A stretch of 64,000 nucleotides of DNA from Panopea generosa (Eukaryota; Mollusca; Bivalvia; Adapedonta; Hiatellidae). Below the pieces are notes generated by a model, which saw nothing but the letters and a program-made list of their open reading frames with translations, did not search any database and was not told the origin of the DNA. The position numbers were made by a program, and so were the translations under genes. The stretch spans positions 21,617,171 to 21,681,170 of the forward strand of contig CM055895.1 of the NCBI GenBank assembly GCA_029582155.1, in the 5' to 3' direction. Below are positions 1-12,900 of the stretch, one piece after another (the first letter of the stretch is position 1; the number at the start of each line of letters is the position of its first letter).

Positions 1-236
1 ATAATGTACAATGCTTAAGATAAAGACTATGTCGCCTCTTCCATATTGAAAAAAAAAATAAAAGTGCACAAAAATTCTATTTGGTGAAGTGTATTTTTGT
101 ACTCCATGGACTGGTTTCTCCTCTGTGTGTTAATTTTATCTACTGACTGGTATTATGTACCTTAACGTGTGACAGTCTATGAAAAGTCAACAAACTAATC
201 CCTGATAATGACTCTGATTGATCAAATGCACAAACA

Positions 237-511
237 TCAATTGATTGATTGTCATTTTTATGCCATCGAGGGCTAACATATGATCAGTTAACCTAACAAC
301 TGTTTCCTTAGATTCTGAAAGGTTAACCAGCATTCGAGCACACCCCATCTACTAACTTCCCCACTTAAATCAGCAGTGAGAGACGAATGATTATGAGATA
401 TAATGTTGTATAGCAATCATCACGGAAACTGTTGCCGGGCGGGGATTCGAACTCAAGGCCCCTGGATTGATAGTCGGATGCATAACAGACTGAGCTAATC
501 GGGCCTGGTTG
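237..511 (-). mobile_element. tRNA-headed SINE, family A, full copy with 11-bp TSD
   Basis: On the minus strand it starts with a tRNA-like head (cccgattagctcagtctgtt, then a ttcgaatccc B box), continues through a body shared with copies at 47506 and 59152, and ends in a CAATCAAT tail. It is flanked by the direct repeat ATGCACAAACA at 226-236 and 512-522. It lies in an annexin intron. Confidence 0.85.
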
Positions 512-932
512 ATGCACAAACAAGCAATTAAAATGAAATAACTTACTTGGATTACTGATCTTTCTCAATTTTATCAAAGAAATAAACAGTGTATAGTCAG
601 CTCAGATTAATTGTAATGGAAACGCTTTTGGCCATTTTGAGTAATGAACATTATGTAATTATGATTCCATTATTATATTTTTGTCTATTAAGTGAATGAT
701 TGAATACCAGATTTTAAAACAAGAAATATTATAAAATCTGTAATAAAAGGTATTTGCCCAATTTTAAGAAAAATTAAGATAAGAATTTGACTTGGGCCTA
801 TTATCACATACAGAATGCGGATAAAGGCCCAATGCACTTACTTTTGGTGACCACTTATATTCAAGTATGCGCTTATTTACCAGATTAAACAGTATTTCAG
901 TAAAGTTGTTTTTCTCTTTTCTATTATTTTAG
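512..932. other. Annexin intron sequence
   Basis: AT-rich intronic DNA between the SINE and the exon at 933. I see no further exon or repeat structure in it, or in 1-225. Confidence 0.6.
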
Positions 933-991
933 TGAAATCTGTGAAAAGTAAACCAGCATATTTCGCGGAGAAGTTGTACAAGTCCATGAAG
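933..991 (+). CDS. Annexin internal exon (helices A-B start of repeat 4)
   Basis: The acceptor is ATTATTTTAG before base 933 and the donor is AAG|GTAATG. The first two bases finish a split codon, then 19 codons follow: [19 protein letters not shown]. The [11 protein letters not shown] signature is typical of the start of the fourth annexin repeat. Confidence 0.92.
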
Positions 992-3900
992 GTAATGTAT
1001 TGCCCTGTGATATAACAAAACAAATAGCAATTAAACTTGAAATGGTTAATCAGTGTTTTATCTGGCACTGCCACTTCTTAATCTAGACGAAATACAATGT
1101 TGTGAAGAGAGTTTTGGATGCTGGCAGCATTTCTTAACCCTTTAATTCATATATATGCCTTTGGACGCCTCTAATATAGACGCCTTTGGATACCTCTAAT
1201 ATAGAAGGCTTTTGAATTATTGGGTGAATTATGTTTATATTAAGTGACAGAGTGGAAAACAGTGCAGGAAGTGTTCATATTGCTCGTTATGAGCAATCTG
1301 AACTCTTCCTGCACTGTTTTCAAAGGCCTTCTGTGATTGGTGCAGGAAAACGCATATCTATGGAGTAAAGGGTTAAACAATTCGTATCATAAAAAAAAAC
1401 AGAATTCATTTTGTACTGATCTGAAGCGTTTGATTTGAATATTCATGTTTAACAAACCTTGCCTGACATCATGTTTATGATTTGATAACGGAACTGGCCT
1501 TTCAAATTTAGTTGTCTACCAGTCATTTGAAGCAATTTTCAATGACCAAGGCTATAATATTACATGCAATTTCAAATGATATCACTTAATCTGCCATACA
1601 TATGACTGTGATAAAAGCAAACAGCTCTACTGGCATCAGTAACATGCACCTTGTACCATTCCCAAGTGATAATGTCACTTATGTGAAATGTTTTTGCAAA
1701 CAACCCTTCTGTATGTAAACATTAATGAACCATTAAATAAAAACTTCTTCCATAACTGTACAGGGAGCTGGTACAGATGACAAGACGTTGATTCGAATCA
1801 TGGTGACACGTGCGGAGGTGGACATGGTCCAGATCAAACAAGAGTTTCAGAGGATGTTTGGAAAATCATTAGAACAATTTATCAAGGTAAGACATTATCA
1901 TGTTCCTTTCCTCTCCCAGTGAGGTTTCTTAACATTTGTGTGATGCTTTTTGTTTGATCAAAAGGTTAATCGTGAGAATATGAAATTAAACCTGTTCACG
2001 TTTTTGTGTTTTTTTCTCTTCCAAGACCTTTCCACACATTACCTTTAAAAGGTCTCTTAACTTCCTTAATGACTTTCTGGATCCAAAGATATGGCCATTT
2101 TTCTAACTGAGTGTATTGGATATGCCCCTTTTTGCCACTAGCAGCATTTGTAAAAATAGATATTCATGATATTTGTTGATAAAATAGTTATACTGTAAAC
2201 CCCCAAATGCTCCTCCTTGAAAAACACTTTACCCTTTTATTAATGGAAAATAAAATGATCTACCACTCTTTTTGATTTGTTGGAATATTTAGCATCATTT
2301 TATGCCATCAAAGGATAACAGATGAGCCTACCACTGCCCAGCATTTAAAATTGAATAAATGCCTCATTACTGGCAGCTACATGTTTACATATAAAACATT
2401 TTACACACACTCTATACAAAACATAAATTTCAATTTCTTGGGCTCAAATAAGCATCCTCCTTTTGCAAAAGGCATTACATTTGGTGATCTATAATTTTCA
2501 GTAGCATTTCCCCCCTATCATAAATAAGTTTAAATATAAAATGGGAATCATTGAGAACCAATATAAAATGGGAATCATTGAGAACCAATATAAAATGGGA
2601 ATCACTGAGAACCAATATAAAATGGGAAACTAAGAATGACTATAAAATCCAAACATTGGTACCATTCTAAAATGGAAATCATTCAGAACTTATATAAAAT
2701 GGGAATCAATGAGAACAAATATAAAATGGGAATCTTTGAGAACCAATATAAAATGAAAATCATTGAGAACCAATATAAAATGAAAATAGTTGAAAACCAA
2801 TATAAAATTGGAATATTGGGTACCATTATAAAATGAACCAATATAAAATGGGACCATTGGGAACTATATAAGATTGCAATCAATGGAAACCAATTTAAAA
2901 TGGGAATCATTGGAAATTATATGACATGGAAATCATTGGGAACTAATATAAAATGGGAATCATTGGCAACCAGTATAAAATGCAAATTATTGGGAACTAA
3001 TATAAAATGGGAATCATTTGGAACCAATATGAACTAGGAATTTCCCCTTTAATCAAACACAAGTTTTAATAACCATGTTCTATAAGTCACATTGCTGAAA
3101 TTTGTCAAACAATTTATTTGAATAATGTAATTTGTTTTATGTTTAATTTGTTTTCTGCATTGAAACAATATTTTGATGTTGATGCCATAGGCAAAATATT
3201 TAAACAAAAATTATGTTTGATATCAAATATTGTTAAAACACATGAAACTTTGATTGGGAAAGTTTAGGGGGCCCTTACCTAATTCAATATTCATATATTA
3301 ATTGTCAGCATTTGCAGTTAATTGAAAAAGCAATCTTGTAGATGAGACGTGTTAATCAATATATATATCTTCTTACTGAATTCATTTGATCACTGTTTAC
3401 AACTGGTTGCCATAGGTTACCATATGTTTTTAACTGAATTATTCTGCAACAAAGGAATAACCTGGTTACCATTCTTCCTTGGGAGAATATAAGATGTCAT
3501 GATCCTACAGAGAAAATAGTAGAAAGTGATTGCAATACGAGGGGGATCAGAAAGTTTGTAGACTTTTGCCATAACTTTTTTATTTATCATTGTATTCTGA
3601 TAATTCTCAGGGAGCCTGTGCCGCTATATATTTACAGTAATTTTTGAAAAAAATTATAACTTTTCATCATTAGTTTATATTCTATAGTAACTATGGAAAC
3701 GTTGATTTACATAGTTGGGGCAGTTTTTGCTTGTTTCCTACCTCTACTGTTCAAACAAGCGTAGCATTGCTAAAACACTTTTTATTTTTAAATAAAAAAT
3801 ACCAATGTGCGCTGTATTGTATGCTTGTTTATATTTTTTTAAAAAATAACACCAATTATGCACATCTCAAAATTACGTTAATATTATGATGTTACAGTAT

Positions 3901-6900
3901 GCCATTTTGATTGAAACAAAATGATGTTGGGGTACTTGAAAATGGATAAGCACACGGCATACCGCAGTTCCATAAAATCCTGCTCCATGTTAGGTAATAC
4001 ATCTGTTCAAACAGAGAAACAAAAGTATGTACAGTGAGTTTAATGTTTTAATGTCACAAAAATAATGTTTTTGAGAAAGTCGGTAATCAGCCATTTAAAA
4101 AGAGCAAATAGGAAGTCGATTTGAAGACATATTGGAATCAAAGCATGTTTTACAGAATTTTGTGTCCAGTATACCATGTTGAAATTTCGTTAACATATTC
4201 ACTCAATGGTGTAAATGGTGTCAAAAACATACAGACCATGAATGAGAGTATTTTGAGAAGTGGTGACTCAGTAAATTTGATACAAAAGCACCTATTTAAA
4301 ATATTGATGTTGGTTTTTTTTTTAATACAATGTCATCATTTTGCCCCGACATAACTAACTCCTATGCTTTGACTAGCGCCTTATTTTTTTAATAGTTGAC
4401 ATATCATGTTAAAATTTTCAAAATATGTCCCATATACATTTATTTCAAATAAAATAACACTATTGTGCATTGTATAATTGATATAAATAAGTTATGGCAA
4501 ACGTCTACAAACTTTCTGATCCCCCCTCATACATGTACCTGTATATCTATAGCGGATCCTAAATGAGTGTTCATTTATTATTAAATTTATTAAATGAGTT
4601 GGCAAATATTCATTATGTGAGGCTCTTTCTAAGCATGATATCAATTTTGCCTACGAGTTTAGTAAATTTAATTATGAATGAGAATGAATGTAAGATTTTT
4701 TTCTCTCAGAAAAATGTTACTTATACCATTTATTCTAATTTAGAGGTCTTCACTAGAGAATTTTTTTCCCTCCAAAATTGATAACACTGTAACTAACACT
4801 TTGTATATATATTAGTGAATATTAAGCAATGAATTACCAAGCAATGAATCAGTAGAGATACACACTACATGTATTTTAATCTAAATTGTCATGAGTTTGG
4901 TAGGTGAAGAGGTCATGTACATTTACTATACACAATATTCAATTTACACTGTTTTCTGGTTTGCACATATTGTTAGAACTGTGTATTCTGTTTACTTTGC
5001 TGCTATTATTCTGTTATATATTCTGTTAGCAATTAAGCATAAATTTCTTTAAGTTGAGCTGTTGGCATGATATATTTTCAACTATGTGTATTGATTTCTC
5101 TGGGTTAATAGTTAGCGTACTCATCTGTTGTGTCTTTCCTCTTGCTCGAGTAACTTGATGTAGTTTTCCTTAGGTTTTAACATATTAAGTTGCTGTCTTT
5201 AATTAGAATTAAAATACTTATTCCTCTTTGCATGGTATTTATACATATGGAAATGAAGTTAATTACATTTCCTAATTCAAGGCAACAACTTGGGTCAAGG
5301 TAATAACCTCATTTCTTAATTCAAGACAATAACTTAAGTAATTTCCTAATTCAAGGCAATAACTTTCATTGTTTGTTAATTCAAGACATTAACTTCAGTA
5401 ATTTCTTATTCAAGGCAATAACTTTCATTGTTTGTTAATTCAAGACATTAACTTCAGTAATTTCTTATTCAAGGCAATAACTTTCATTGTTTGTTAATTC
5501 AAGACATTAACTTCAATAATTTCTTATTCAAGACAATAACTTTCATAATTTCCTAATTCATGACAGTAACCTCAGTCATTTCCTAATTCAAGGCAATTAC
5601 TTTAATAATTTCCTAATTCATGACAGTAACCTCATTCATTTCCTAATTCAAGGCAATAACTTTCATAATTTCCTAATTCATGACAGTAACCTCAGTCATT
5701 TCCTAATTCAAGGCAATATCTTTCATAATTTCCTAATTCATGACAGTAACCTCAGTCATTTCCTAATTCAAGGCAATAACTTTCATAATTTCCTAATTCA
5801 TGACAGTAACCTCAGTCATTTTCTAATTCAAGGTAACACCCTTCAAAAACTTCAGTCATTTCCTCATTGAAGATTAGAACTGCATTAATTTCTTAATTCA
5901 TGACAATAACTTCAGTCATTTACTTATAGAAGGCAATAACTGCTGTCTATGAATCTTGAGGTGACAACATTATGGGTTATTCTGAAAAGTTCCATGGAAA
6001 AATTCTGCTGTACGTAGTGGCCTTTTTTAAACAGATAGGCTGCTTATATGTGAAAATTAGCAATACGCAGATTATACTATCATTTTATCAATAGCTACAT
6101 AAAGTTTATTTTATGATGTTGCTTTTAGCTCTACTGGCCATAGGCCACCAGGGCTTATGTCAAGGTAAATTGTCCGTCATTGTCCGTTAACCTTTTTCTT
6201 GTAAACGCGATAGCACCTTCATTTTTCATTGAATCTTAACCAAACTTGCACAGCAGTTATATAACCACAATATCTTGGAAGAGTTGTTAAACCAGAGTGA
6301 TTGGACAACAAATGCCCCCACCACAGGACTTATAAGCACATTTTAAGTAAAATTTTGAAAAAAAAGTTTCTCTGAAAGTCCTAGACCTTATATACTATCA
6401 TGAAGCATCTATTGCCAGTACAGCGATTCAGGTCCTTTTGGGCTTCTTGTTTTTAATTAATGAGGTGTATTTGTGAATTTTATTTGATTTTGAAATAAAT
6501 ATATAATATTTAATTAATTATTTCACTGTTTATAAATACTGAAATAACGAATCATATTTTCATTTTTTTTCAATCATAAACTCAAAATAAGTGTTGGTTT
6601 CTAATGAAATATCAATTAAGTATCACTTGTGACCATTTTAAGTTTCAGTTGATAAAGAGAAAAAGTTATTTTACTGAGAGCAATAATTCCACTCCATGTC
6701 TTTTACTGATACGAATACATGTAATCCATGTGTATTTCACTGGCTGAAATATAGTGAATTAAAAAATGTAGATTGATGTAAGAAACTTAGTTGTTGCATT
6801 GTTTTGTATAAGTGTAGCACCTGTATTATATATTAGGACTTAGCTAATATATTAATTGTCGTTGCTGTACTGCCAGAATAGTCTACCAGGTAAAGCTTGG

Positions 6901-9900
6901 AAGAAATGTCCACTTACAGATTTTACTATTTCACACATCCCAATTGTTGTCTTTTTTAATGGAATATGAAAACTGTGTTCTCTAATTAATGTTTAGTTGG
7001 CAATAGAATTTAAAATTTCTATTCATGCACTTTTTCTAGTTTGATACTATACTAGAGGTGTTCATGCACTTTTTATATGGAAGACCCCAGTGTGATTTTA
7101 TAAAACAAGTACACGTATTAGATATACTTAGTGTCAATGTAGGGTTTCAATCTCATTAAAATCAGATGAACTTTAGCTTCAATACTCTAAATTGAGTACA
7201 GTAGATCTTACTACCACGCATAGGAGGTCACCTCAAATTGACCTTTCATGTAATTGATATTCATAAAAATTCAGCCAATCAGATTATGCGTTACATTTGT
7301 AGTTTATTGAAATTTACAACATGACGTCGATAGATACACTCAATATTCAAGAAAGAGAAATTGCATATAATACACTTATCAGTCACATAGTGCTGTTTTC
7401 TGGGTGTGAATTTGGCCATTGTGATCGCCCTATGCTGTATAAATATAAATGTACCGGAAAATCATTTACGTTTATCATGGGCACAGCAATCAAGTTTTCA
7501 TCGTAAAAATTATAAATGCATGATAATCCATATTATATAACTAAATATATAGATTTTTCTTCATAAAAAATAGACTTCTACTTTCGCTTTCAAAATCGTG
7601 AAAGCAATGCTCTGATTGGTTTGCGGAAAGGTCAGTCTGAGGTGACCCTCTATGCGTGGCCGACAGATCTACAGTGCGTAGAGTATTGAAGCTAAAATTT
7701 ATCCGATTTTAATGAGATTTTGTTAAGTTTTTGCGTGAAACTGATATCTACCATAGAGACCTTATCCATTTCTGTTATGATATTATTTAGATGAGTATTG
7801 TTTGTATATGTATATAAGCCATATGAAATCACATGCAGCATTCAGACTTCATGTACATCTGTTCCAAACCAACATTGAGTTGTCTAAATTTCAGACAACA
7901 AATGTTTCTGTTTTTTTTTTGATAATGTGATACAAATTACACTTTCATCATTTTTATAGGGTTGTAACATACACATTATATGCTTGTGAAGTTATGTTTG
8001 ACATGTTCATATGTTTTTTTTTGTTGGAAAAACACATACAAAATTGAGAGTGTAGTATATCTTGCACCCAAGAGTCACTGACTGGCTTACAAAAATTAAG
8101 CAAACACACATTTATTATCATTGATGCATATTTATATTTAGGTTAAACCATTTACTGGCAGTAAAGAACAGACCAGTCTGCCAGAAACTTGCATTCTTGT
8201 CAGGGTATAAATATCCCTCTTTTAGATAGATTGCATTCAAGTTTATATTTATGTTATAATACTACTGTACATGTATATGTGTGATGTTCCTTACCTTTGA
8301 CCCTAATCATTACTGACATTAAGCCAGACTGGATGCTGTGTTTCTATGGTTTTCAGGAGGATACATCAGGGGACTATCGACGAATCCTGCTGGCGATGGT
8401 CGGGGGTCCGACAGGATACTAGAACCACGCGCATCAGTACGTGGTTATTTTCTCCACAATGTGTAGATGTTTGGATTAAATGTAGCACTGTATACTCTCA
8501 GTGGATTTGCTTCTCTTTAGTTTTAATAATTTACAATTGACACGATACAATACTTGGAATGGACACTTTAGTGTATTCATTTTCTTTTAGTAAAACTAAC
8601 TAAAGTGATGAATGGTTAAGTTGCATAGCAACATTATTTAGTATGATCATAGGCATACCGCATCCTCGAATATTATAATTTATTTGTAGAAAAATATTTT
8701 ATAATCAATTTTGTTAAATTACCACCAGTAATATTTACATAATCTTTTATATGTACTTTAAATGTTTAAAAAAAATAAATATTGAAATTATAATATACAT
8801 GACATGTTGTGGTTGTTAATTTCTATAAGCATGGTCTTTCTTATTTGTGTTTGTTTTCAAGTTTTGTGAATAGTCACCATGACAATGTAATTCAAGTATC
8901 ATTACAAAACAAAATGTAAAATATAGCCATATCAGTATGGAGAAAAAATATATAAGTATGACTAGTCAAAGTCTTGTGGTGTAACGTTGTAATATTCCCT
9001 ATATGTGCTAAAACATTATAAGACATGTAATAATAAATGTTCACAATAGTTGATTTTACATTATCAATGAAGGCACAAACAACTGTGATTAATTTGATAT
9101 AAATTCATGTCATTGTTTTAAATATTGCTATCTCAGACATTTGTGAAGCAAGGAGAATGGAAATGGCATTGTCCGTCTAATCATTTGATTGTCACAAAAT
9201 ATTTTGCTCTCAACTCTTATTTTTATCTCAATATGATGAAAATTTGTTGATAGTACAGACATCAAGTGGGTTTTCTCATGTTTTCTTCAGGTTCTGGTCA
9301 GATCCTTTTTTTATTTAGGTACATTGTAAATTTGTGGACATAAATGTATGCATATTTCTTATTTGAGAGTTATTTCTGTTTTTTCATGAAATTATACTTA
9401 TATATTATGTGCATGCTTGTATACTTTTGTGAATGCAGCTCCTCTGACTTTTCAATCAGCTAGCTAACAGCTGACACTTTGATACGTTTTTCAACAACAT
9501 TTAATGTACTTGACACAGAAACCAACTCCGAATAGGAGAAACATTTGATTAAATAATAACCTCTCTGACAAATGTGTCAAAACGGACAATAATAAACTCT
9601 CTGACAAAAGTGACAATAAAATCTCTTACAAATGTGTCAAAAGTGACAGTAATAACCTCTCTGACAAATGTGTCAAAAGTATCAATAATAACATCTCTGA
9701 CAAATGTATCAAAAGCGATAATAATAACCTCTCTGACAAATGTGTCAAAAGTGACAATCACCTCTCTGACAAATATGTCAAAAGTGTCAATAATAACCTC
9801 TTTGAATATGTGTCAAAAGTGACAATGATAACCTCTCTGACAAATGTGTCAAAAGTGACAACAATAACCCTCTGACAAATGTGTCAAAAGTGTCAATAAT

Positions 9901-12900
9901 AACCCTCTGACAAATGTATCAAAAGCGACAGTAATAACCTCTCTGATAATGTGTCAAAAGTGACAATCACCTCTCTGACAAATATGTCAGTACTTAACAA
10001 AATAACCTCTGACAAATAAGTCAACATTGACAATTCCTGTTTCATACACTGATCACTATCAAGCAGTAGCAACAATTGCTAACTTTTATAGATAATATCA
10101 AATGAAAACATCTGAATCTGATGAAACTTTGTGGACAGTACATACCACATATATTAAGTGAATATCACATATTCCAGAGAACATTCAGGGAATATAAATT
10201 CACAAAGGACTTGGTTCATGAATGGCCAAAAATGGCCCTGTCTCAGATTTTAATGAAACTGGTTCTACATATTACCCATTGTATGTAGTAAATAAAATTA
10301 AAAATATTTAATTGATTTTTATATCTATTTTGTTGCCATGGCAACTATTTGTAAATTAACTGATTTTGTAATAATTTCTATATATATGCAATATTGATAG
10401 AATTAAACGTGTTTAATGTATAATTACTAAGATTTGTAAACCATAAGGTGATTGTCAATATAGTCAACCTTCAAAATAATGTTTAATGTATAAAAATCTT
10501 ACCAGGTATTGCCGTAGTAACCAAATGACTAAATACTTAATAATATATTTTTTTAATGCCATTTAATGTGATTATTAAAAATTGGTTCAGTCTCATATCA
10601 AAAGTCTAATCTTTCATCCCACACATACACTTTAACTTTAAACATAGCTACCAAGTTACCATGGCAACACTAGTTATAGAAAATAATGATTATGTGGCTA
10701 ATGGGAAAACAGTGAAAAGTGTTACCATGACATATTTTGAGAACTTTCAGTGATATTAAAACATAAAAAATACCTGTTATACATTTCTTAACCATACTCT
10801 TATAGATATGTACATTAAGTAACATTTACTGTGTACCAGTGGATTTTATTATATAGTTACATACGTGTATCTTATAATAATACCTATATACTAACATTAT
10901 GTTTCATTTAGTTTTCTGTCAATTGTTAAATGACCTACTCCTCAACAAAACTCCCCTCAGAGTCGGAGCTGTCAGCAGTCTGTGGAACATCAAATGCATC
11001 CTCCAAATAATAACCCCAATCTCTGACTCCATATCTCTCACTGGACGTTCATGTACGGACAGTCCCAAGTACCAGAGAATGGCGGCTATCTGTAAGCATA
11101 CACTAACTGTCCTTGCTCCAGCCCTACACTTACAGTACCAAGCCTGTATATCAGTTGCTGTGCACTGTATCCATAAAAAATATGTCTTAGCTGATACAGG
11201 TCTGCTCTGAAGCCAGACATGAATTAGATTTTCTTCCTCCTGTTGAATCTGAATGTGGCAGTCACCTCCAACATATTCCTGTATATAGCTCAAACTCAAC
11301 TTTAGTTGATATGTCCCAAGAGCTATTGAGCATAGTTTGGTTTCATCAAGTTTAGGAAAGTTGATACTACAATCCTCAACTGACGTCCACTTGGCAGATC
11401 TTCTATCCATGTTATTAGATTCAACAAAATACTGTAATGAATTGCTTCCGTTTTACAGCTGCAACATCTTTGCTACAAGAGCTTTATCATCTTCACTATC
11501 TTTGGTAGAGTTGATCGGTCTGAAATATTTATTTGATATTGCACACGCAATACACACATAGTTTTTATGCTTCTGCTATATTTATATGATGGTGTGAATT
11601 CCATCATTTTCTCTCTTCCGTAAGCTATCAGGACCATAAAATACACTAAAAACTCACACACAGATGTCTTTGATAGAGAAGGGACTTAACCAAAATTTGT
11701 GTTTTCCCCTCAAATGTACAAGATGGCTGGTAGCCATTACTAAAAACATTACAAAAAATATAAATAAGAAACCCCTGAGAAGATTTCTGATTAAGTCACT
11801 AGATAAAGCCTGTCAAGTATGGTCCTGGGGTATAATGAATACAGATCAAAACCATTGTGTCAAATATAGTCTCACATCACATGTTAATATTAACTAACAG
11901 AGCTTTGCGGAGTGTGATTGGGCACGTAGCTCTTCTGTGCATGGTTAATTGGTGGGCGAGGCTTTATTTAAATTATCAAGTTTGGAATTGAAAGTGTGTT
12001 ATCAGTTTAAACTTTACTTTATTTATTTCATTTTAATTTTATTTTTTTTCTATTAACTTTTTTTTATAAATAAAACATTTTAATGAGTAGTTATCATGTA
12101 TATGTTATGAGTTATGTGTAAAAACACATAACATATATAATGGTTAAAATTGGTTACATATATATATGCATGAGCATGAACACAGATGTTTTGTGTATAT
12201 AACACGGATGTTGGTGTGTATGTGTCCGTATAACACTAGCATGTATCCATGGTAAAACATGTATCCATCGTAAAGCATGTACCCATGGTAAAACATGTAT
12301 CCCAGTATAACATTTATCACAATTTTGAACTTGGTTAAAAAAACTACTTAAATCATAATGTTACATGCAAATAGAAAAATGGTTTGCAACCGTTATTGTT
12401 TGAGCCAATTTTACTGTTTTGTTTCAGCTGGAACTAAATGGCCACCTAAATATTCGCTATGTGTTCATTTAATGTGTATCTGTCCACTTTCTCTATTTTA
12501 TTTTGTTTATATGCGTAGTGTAAGGCAACTCCTTATCTAACTTACAGAGGATTGCGGTGTTTAATCTGTTCAGAGGAGCAACAATGTTAATATTGCTATA
12601 TTTTATTTCAACCCTCTGCTGATACACAAATATAATCTTATTACTCTTAGATGTTTACCTATTTGCTTATTTTTGGACATATGAAAATGTAGAAACTGAT
12701 GATTTGTCTATAGCTTCATTTTTTGCTTTGCTTCTAGTAAATCTTGATGACAAGTAAGCCTGTAATCTATTAGTTTCCTGCTATCTGATAAATACCTTTT
12801 TAAAAAAATATCTTACCCCAACAGTGTTTTTTCCACCATATCGGGAAGATGACCCATACCCTTGGAATTGGAAATTTTAGCTGCGTTTTCATTAACATTA

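Noticed and set aside
4121-4354. 77-codon ORF inside the mariner-type element as a possible transposase piece
   Set aside because: I see no helix-turn-helix or DDE/D signature; too short and unrecognised.
7321-7506. 61-codon ORF in the core of the foldback element
   Set aside because: No similarity to a known family, and it lies in a short non-autonomous element; not enough to call a gene.
12358-12540. 60-codon plus-strand ORF as a possible further annexin exon
   Set aside because: Sequence has no annexin repeat features and is not needed to complete the repeat.
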